Part shown: positions 59,786-64,000 of the stretch, piece by piece
Numbering within the stretch: position 1 is the stretch's first letter
Layout of the letters: the number at the start of each line of letters is the position of its first letter
The notes under the pieces: model-generated
Databases searched by the model: none
What the model saw: the letters and a program-made list of their open reading frames with translations, nothing else
What the model was told of the DNA's origin: nothing
Source of the DNA: Stigmatella erecta
GTDB lineage: Bacteria > Myxococcota > Myxococcia > Myxococcales > Myxococcaceae
Assembly (NCBI RefSeq): GCF_900111745.1
Contig: NZ_FOIJ01000013.1
Coordinates: 1-64,000, forward strand
DNA: 64,000 nucleotides
Direction of reading: 5' to 3'
Translations under genes and position numbers: made by a program

Positions 59786-59817
59786 TTCAATCGCCGAGCC
59801 GCGTCAGAGGACCGGCA

Positions 59818-62580
59818 TCACGGCGCCCAGGGGCCCACGATGTTCCAGCTCGCGTCCGCGTTGAAGCCCGCGGCCGAGTCCCAGGTGCCCCCGTAGCCCG
59901 CCGCCGTCCACACCTCGCCGCCGAAGTGGCGCAGGTAGCGGCCCGGAAAGTTGAAGGACTCGAACGAGACGCCCGTGCCCGACAGGCCCGGCTGCGCGCA
60001 GAAGGTGGCGTCCTGGTCGAACAGCGCCGAGCCATCCCGCCCATCCTTCCGAACCCGGTTGCTGTTGTGCCGCAGGTACTGCCCGGGGAAGTTGCGCGAC
60101 TCGAACGAGTAGCAGCTCGACTCGGCGAGCCCTGGCACCAGCCGGAAGGTCGCGTCCTGCTTGAGGGTGGCGCTGCTGGCGCCGTCCACCACCTCCGTGT
60201 TGGCCACGCTGTCGATGTGGCGCAGGTAGCGGTTGGTGTAGCCCGCCGACGTCACCTGGAAGGACTGGTAGCTGCCCGAGGGGACGTTCGCGGCGCTCTG
60301 CCACCACGGCGCGGCGATGGCCCAGGTCGCATCCTGGCGGAAGGACGTGGTGTTCTCGAGCGTGTCCACCCAGAGCTCGCTGTTGCGGTGGCGCAGGTAG
60401 GCACCGGCCTTGTTCTTGGCCTCCAGAGAAACGTTCGCCGAGCCATCCAGCCCCGCGCGGGCGCAGAAGGTGGCGTCCTGATCGAAGAGCGCCGTGCCAT
60501 CCCGCGCGTCCCGACGGATGCGGCTGCCGGAGTGGCGCAGATAGCTGCCCGGGTAGTTGCGCGACTCGAACGAGTAGCAGGCCGCATCCGCGAGCCCCAC
60601 GGTGATCTTGAACGTCGCATCCTGCTTGAGCGTGCCGTTGCTGGCGCTGGTCACCGCCTCGGTGGTGCCCAGGCTCTCGTAGTGGCGCGCATAGCGGTTG
60701 GTGAAGCCCGGCGTCGTCACCTGCAGGGAGCGGTACTGGCCCACGGGCAGCGGCCCCATGCTGTTGAGCTGCCGCGAGGCGGCGATGAGGCTGTCGTGCG
60801 CCGCGCGCACGGTGTTGAGGTCCACCTTCAGGATGGCGCGGTCATAGGTGAACATGCCGTTCACCTCGTTCTCCACGTCGGTGATCTCCGTGTACACCGC
60901 CGCGCTCAGGCCGGGCTTGTTCATCAGGTTCCGGAGCCCATTCATGAGGCTCACGTAGCGGGAGGTCAGCTCCGCGCCGTTGGCGACCATCTCGTAGCCG
61001 AAGCCGTTGCCGGGGCTCCACTCGTGGCCGGCCACCCGCAGGCCCAGGCCGCCGAACTCGCCCAGCACCGCGGCGCGCGTGGCCGAGGGCACTGGCGAGG
61101 CCGGGCCCACGTAGACGTGCCAGTCGGCGAGGTCCCCGTTGCCACCGTCCACCGCGCCGCAGCAGTTGATGCCGCTCATGTTGTCCACCAGGCGGCTGGG
61201 GTCCCACCCCTTCACCAGCGACGCCAGCCGGGCCTGGTCGTACTGGCCCCAGCCCTCGTTCTGCACCACCCAGGCGATGACCGAGGTGGCGCTGCGGTGC
61301 TCGTCGATCATCTCCTTCAGCTCGAGCTCGAACTGCGTCCGCGCGGCGGTGGAGGGCGTCCGCAGGTCCATCAAGGGCATGTCCTGCCACACGAGCAGGC
61401 CCAGCTTGTCGGCCCAGTAGAACCAGCGCTGCGGCTCCACCTTGATGTGCTTGCGGATGAGGTTGTAGCCCAGGTCCTTGTGCTTCTGGATGTCGAACTT
61501 CAGCGCCTCGTCCGTGGGCGCGGTGAAGATGCCGTCCGGCCAGTAGCCCTGGTCCAGCGTGCCGATCTGGAAGACGAACTGGCCGTTGACCACCGGCCGC
61601 AGCGCGCCGCCCACGAGCTTCAGGCCCACCGAGCGCATGCCGAAGTAGCTCGTTACCTGATCCACGGTGGTGGCGCCGCTCTTGAGCGACACGCGCAAGT
61701 CGTAGAGGAAGGGGCTCTCGGGGGACCAGAGCTTGGGGTTGGGCACGGGGATGCGGAGCTCTCCGTCCACGGTGCCGGTGGCGCTGCCCACCTGGGTGGT
61801 GCCGTTGAAGGCGATGGCCTCCACCGTCTGGCCGCTGAGGCCCGTGCCGCGCACCGTCAGGCGCAGGGCGGAGCCGGCCACGTCTGGCGTCATGTCCAGC
61901 CGGGTGATGCGGGCCGAGGGCGTGGGCTCCAGCCACACCGTCTGCCAGATGCCCGAGGCGGCCGTGTAGAAGATGCCACTGGGGTTGTTGCGCTGCTTGC
62001 CGACAGGCTGACCGCCCACCTCGGTCGGATCATAGACGCCGACGATGATCTCGTTGGTGCCCCCGTTGAGGTTGCCGGTGATGTCGAAGCTGAAGCCGTC
62101 GAAGCCGCCCTGGTGCGTGCCCACCAGCTGGCGGTTGACGTAGACGGAGGCCTGCCAGTCCACGGCGCCGAAGTGGAGGTTGATGCGGCGGCCGTTCCAG
62201 GCGGCGGGCACCGTGAAGGTGCGCCGGTACCACATGCGCTCATGGTACCGCTTGATGCCGGAGAGGGCGGACTCGATGGGGAAGGGCACCAGCACGCTCT
62301 CGGCCAGGTTCTGGCCGAAGGGAGGCGTCTGGCCTGCGGTGGCGCTGGCGAACTGCCACTCGCCATTGAGGTTCTGCCAGTCGGCGCGGACCATCTGGGG
62401 CCGCGGGTACTCCGGCAGGGCATTGGTGGTGGACACCTGCGAGGTCCACGGGGTGGCCAGGGGCGGGGTCTTCGGCGCCCAGGCGGCCCGGGCGTTGTGA
62501 AGCGGGAGCAAGGCACAGAGCAGGGGCAGCAACCGCAGGGCGGTGCGGCCCACACGCGTGAGTTCAGGGGATCGGATCAT
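59818..62580 (-). CDS. Secreted GH2 glycoside hydrolase with AbfB domains
   Basis: A 920-residue exported enzyme (signal ending NARAAW). The N-terminal sugar-binding domain (about 45-200; MWYRRTFTVPAAWNGRRINLHFGAVDWQASVYVN) and Ig-like domain (about 205-305) lead to a GH2 barrel (about 310-595): KHIKVEPQRWFYWADKLGLLVWQDM, the acid/base Glu in WVVQNEGWGQY and the nucleophile in AAVLGEFGGLG. The C-terminal part (about 610-920) carries two AbfB/CBM42-type domains built of FESRNYPGSYLRHS- and ALFDQDATFCA-type repeats. Such enzymes act on beta-galactosides or beta-mannosides, and the AbfB domains bind arabinose side chains. The hemicellulose target is an inference. Confidence 0.88.
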   Translation of the reverse strand: MIRSPELTRVGRTALRLLPLLCALLPLHNARAAWAPKTPPLATPWTSQVSTTNALPEYPRPQMVRADWQNLNGEWQFASATAGQTPPFGQNLAESVLVPFPIESALSGIKRYHERMWYRRTFTVPAAWNGRRINLHFGAVDWQASVYVNRQLVGTHQGGFDGFSFDITGNLNGGTNEIIVGVYDPTEVGGQPVGKQRNNPSGIFYTAASGIWQTVWLEPTPSARITRLDMTPDVAGSALRLTVRGTGLSGQTVEAIAFNGTTQVGSATGTVDGELRIPVPNPKLWSPESPFLYDLRVSLKSGATTVDQVTSYFGMRSVGLKLVGGALRPVVNGQFVFQIGTLDQGYWPDGIFTAPTDEALKFDIQKHKDLGYNLIRKHIKVEPQRWFYWADKLGLLVWQDMPLMDLRTPSTAARTQFELELKEMIDEHRSATSVIAWVVQNEGWGQYDQARLASLVKGWDPSRLVDNMSGINCCGAVDGGNGDLADWHVYVGPASPVPSATRAAVLGEFGGLGLRVAGHEWSPGNGFGYEMVANGAELTSRYVSLMNGLRNLMNKPGLSAAVYTEITDVENEVNGMFTYDRAILKVDLNTVRAAHDSLIAASRQLNSMGPLPVGQYRSLQVTTPGFTNRYARHYESLGTTEAVTSASNGTLKQDATFKITVGLADAACYSFESRNYPGSYLRHSGSRIRRDARDGTALFDQDATFCARAGLDGSANVSLEAKNKAGAYLRHRNSELWVDTLENTTSFRQDATWAIAAPWWQSAANVPSGSYQSFQVTSAGYTNRYLRHIDSVANTEVVDGASSATLKQDATFRLVPGLAESSCYSFESRNFPGQYLRHNSNRVRKDGRDGSALFDQDATFCAQPGLSGTGVSFESFNFPGRYLRHFGGEVWTAAGYGGTWDSAAGFNADASWNIVGPWAP

Positions 62581-62721
62581 GGTCTCCTCCGCGCGGGCGG
62601 CAGAAGTGGATGGAGCCGGGAGGCTCCGGGATCGTCACCCTTTACATGGAATTTCAGGATTTAGAATGAAAACTGATATTCCCGTGTCTTCCAGGAGGCT
62701 CGGCCGCCGCGGGGGCCGGGT

Positions 62722-64000
62722 TCAGGGGATGGTGACGCCGGAGGCGACGCGGCCCTGGTTGAGCCACCCACCGTGGCCATCGCCGCCTGCCCACGCGTAC
62801 ACCGTGACGGCATGGGTGGCGGGGTCCTCCAGGAGGTAGTCCGCGTTGCCGTCGCCGGTGAAGTCCGCGAACGAGACCTGGGCGGCGTTCGAGGTCAGAC
62901 CGGTGGCGCTCTGACCCAGGACGAACCAGCCGCCCCGTCCGTCGCCGCCCCGGTTGAGGTAGGTCTGAACGGCGCCATCCGCGCCCAATACGCTGTAGTC
63001 GGCCCGGCCGTCGCCATCGAGGTCGGCGAACCGGACGCGGCTGGCCTCGGGGGTGACGCCGGAGGCGATCTGGCCCAGGCCGAGCCAGCCCCCGCGCCCA
63101 TCGCCGCCGCGGTTCAGGTAGGCCTGGACCGCGCCGTTCGCGCCGATGAAGAGGTAGTCGGTCTTGCCGTCGCCGTCGTAGTCGGCGAACTGGACGCGGC
63201 TGGCATCCGTGGTGACGCCGGAGGCGATCTGGCCCAGGCCCAGCCAGCCCCCGCGTCCATCGCCGCCGCGGTTCAGGTGAACCTGGACCGCGCCGTTCGT
63301 GCCGATGAGGAGGTAGTCGGCCTTGCCGTCACCGTCGTAGTCGGCGAACCGGACCCGGCTGGCATCGGGGGTCAGGCCCGTGGCGACCTGGCCGAGCGGC
63401 GACCAGCCTCCGCGTCCATCGCCCCCCCGGTTGAGGAGGGCGGACACCGCGCCGCTGCTGGCGATGGTGAGGTAGTCCATCCGGCCATCGCCGTCGAAGT
63501 CCGCCCACCGCACCTTGTCCGTGCCGGCCTCGGTGCCCGCGCCCAGCGCCGGCCCGCCCACCGCCCAACCGTCGGTGAACGCCCGGTCCAGGGCCGCGTG
63601 GAAGGCCTGGGCCATGCGCTGGTAGCCCTCGTCATTGGGGTGGAGGCGGTCGGGAAGCTGGGCGGCGGTGAGCGCGGGCGGCTCGACAAAGCGGAACTTG
63701 TTGCCCGCCTGCTGCTGGCTGCCCGCCAGGGCCCGGACCTGGTTGTTGAACGTGCTGACCTGGGACTCCAGGCCCGGCGTGGTGGGAATCAAGCCCATCA
63801 CGAGGACGGTGATGCCGGGCTTGTTGGCGAAGATCCGGTCGGTCAGGGCCTTCAGGCGTTGGGGGGCGTTGGGGACATCGACACCGCGGTTGAGATCATT
63901 GATGCCGATGTGCAACAGGACGGCGTCCGGCCGGGTCCCGGCCATCCAGCCGTCGATGCCTGCGCGGATCTGATCGATCGTGTAGCCGCTGTGCCCCTCG
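62722..64000 (-). CDS. SGNH/GDSL hydrolase with FG-GAP repeats (partial)
   Basis: The gene runs off the right edge of the window, so its start and signal peptide are missing. The visible part begins EGHSGYTIDQIRAGIDGW and continues with an SGNH-type esterase core (LLHIGINDLNRG, block III Asn; DRLHPNDEGYQRMAQAF, the Asp/His dyad). After about residue 150 come six tandem repeats of 47-50 residues (ADYDGDGKADYLLIGTNGAVQ, RGGDGRGGWLGLGQIASGV) of the FG-GAP/VCBS type, which bind calcium. The repeats are very similar in sequence, suggesting recent expansion. Together an exported carbohydrate- or lipid-esterase with a propeller. Confidence 0.85.
   Translation of the reverse strand, partial: EGHSGYTIDQIRAGIDGWMAGTRPDAVLLHIGINDLNRGVDVPNAPQRLKALTDRIFANKPGITVLVMGLIPTTPGLESQVSTFNNQVRALAGSQQQAGNKFRFVEPPALTAAQLPDRLHPNDEGYQRMAQAFHAALDRAFTDGWAVGGPALGAGTEAGTDKVRWADFDGDGRMDYLTIASSGAVSALLNRGGDGRGGWSPLGQVATGLTPDASRVRFADYDGDGKADYLLIGTNGAVQVHLNRGGDGRGGWLGLGQIASGVTTDASRVQFADYDGDGKTDYLFIGANGAVQAYLNRGGDGRGGWLGLGQIASGVTPEASRVRFADLDGDGRADYSVLGADGAVQTYLNRGGDGRGGWFVLGQSATGLTSNAAQVSFADFTGDGNADYLLEDPATHAVTVYAWAGGDGHGGWLNQGRVASGVTIP

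Noticed and set aside
59752-62664. Plus-strand frame of 970 codons opposite the GH2 gene
   Set aside because: Antisense of an enzyme with intact catalytic motifs.
1-64000. CRISPR arrays, rRNA genes, intact tRNAs, prophage structural genes
   Set aside because: No regularly spaced repeats, rRNA motifs or closed tRNA folds were seen in any part of the window.

Overview
This GC-rich, gene-dense window comes from a myxobacterium. Myxobacterial features are many lipoproteins, a Ser/Thr kinase, an AgmX/PglI C-terminal domain, FG-GAP proteins, secreted polysaccharide-degrading enzymes, and an exopolysaccharide locus ordered like the eps locus of Myxococcus xanthus. The protein style suggests the Stigmatella/Cystobacter/Archangium side of the group; that is an inference, not a measurement.

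Layout. 1-2.3 kb: an XRE/ImmA-type regulator with a palindromic operator, then about 1 kb without a convincing gene that holds a 43-bp inverted-repeat element and a degenerate tRNA-like stretch, as at a mobile-DNA scar. 2.3-6.5 kb: a translationally coupled ECF sigma / membrane anti-sigma / SH3-like trio, diverging from a Kup potassium transporter. 6.5-16.3 kb: surface and secreted proteins (NUC1-type nuclease, AA10 chitin/cellulose monooxygenase, two FG-GAP proteins, a propeller lipoprotein). 16.5-22.1 kb: DJ-1/PfpI protein, GlcD-like oxidase, a thiaminase-I-like lipoprotein, an acidic outer-membrane barrel and an AgmX/PglI-type protein. 22.1-25.1 kb: two parvulin-type periplasmic foldases and pdxA in one operon. 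25.1-35.9 kb: hydrolases, CBS and GIY-YIG proteins, cysQ, a hybrid histidine kinase, small membrane proteins, queE and nudC.

36.2-54.1 kb is the centrepiece: a REC/kinase-like protein and a glycosyltransferase, then a contiguous exopolysaccharide operon. It encodes the phosphoglycosyltransferase (EpsZ), Wzx flippase, a short OPX lipoprotein (EpsY), its outer-membrane beta-barrel partner (EpsX), a 57-residue membrane protein, a response regulator (EpsW, frameshifted here), a kinase-less Wzz/PCP protein (EpsV), glycosyltransferases, Wzy, a BY-kinase-like protein without a P-loop, and a GH44-type hydrolase. Together these cover synthesis, flipping, polymerisation and export through a composite OPX/beta-barrel translocon.

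54.4-64 kb: tandem coiled-coil/membrane paralogs, a Cys-rich lipoprotein, a membrane Ser/Thr kinase whose tail is probably altered by a homopolymer frameshift, a lipoprotein with a C-terminal nuclease-like domain tightly coupled to a candidate immunity gene (resembling SitA/SitI toxins moved by outer-membrane exchange), a secreted GH2 enzyme with AbfB domains, and a GDSL/FG-GAP protein cut by the window edge.

The strongest leads are the lipoprotein toxin/immunity pair, the inverted-repeat element, and the two homopolymer frameshifts, which may be sequencing errors.
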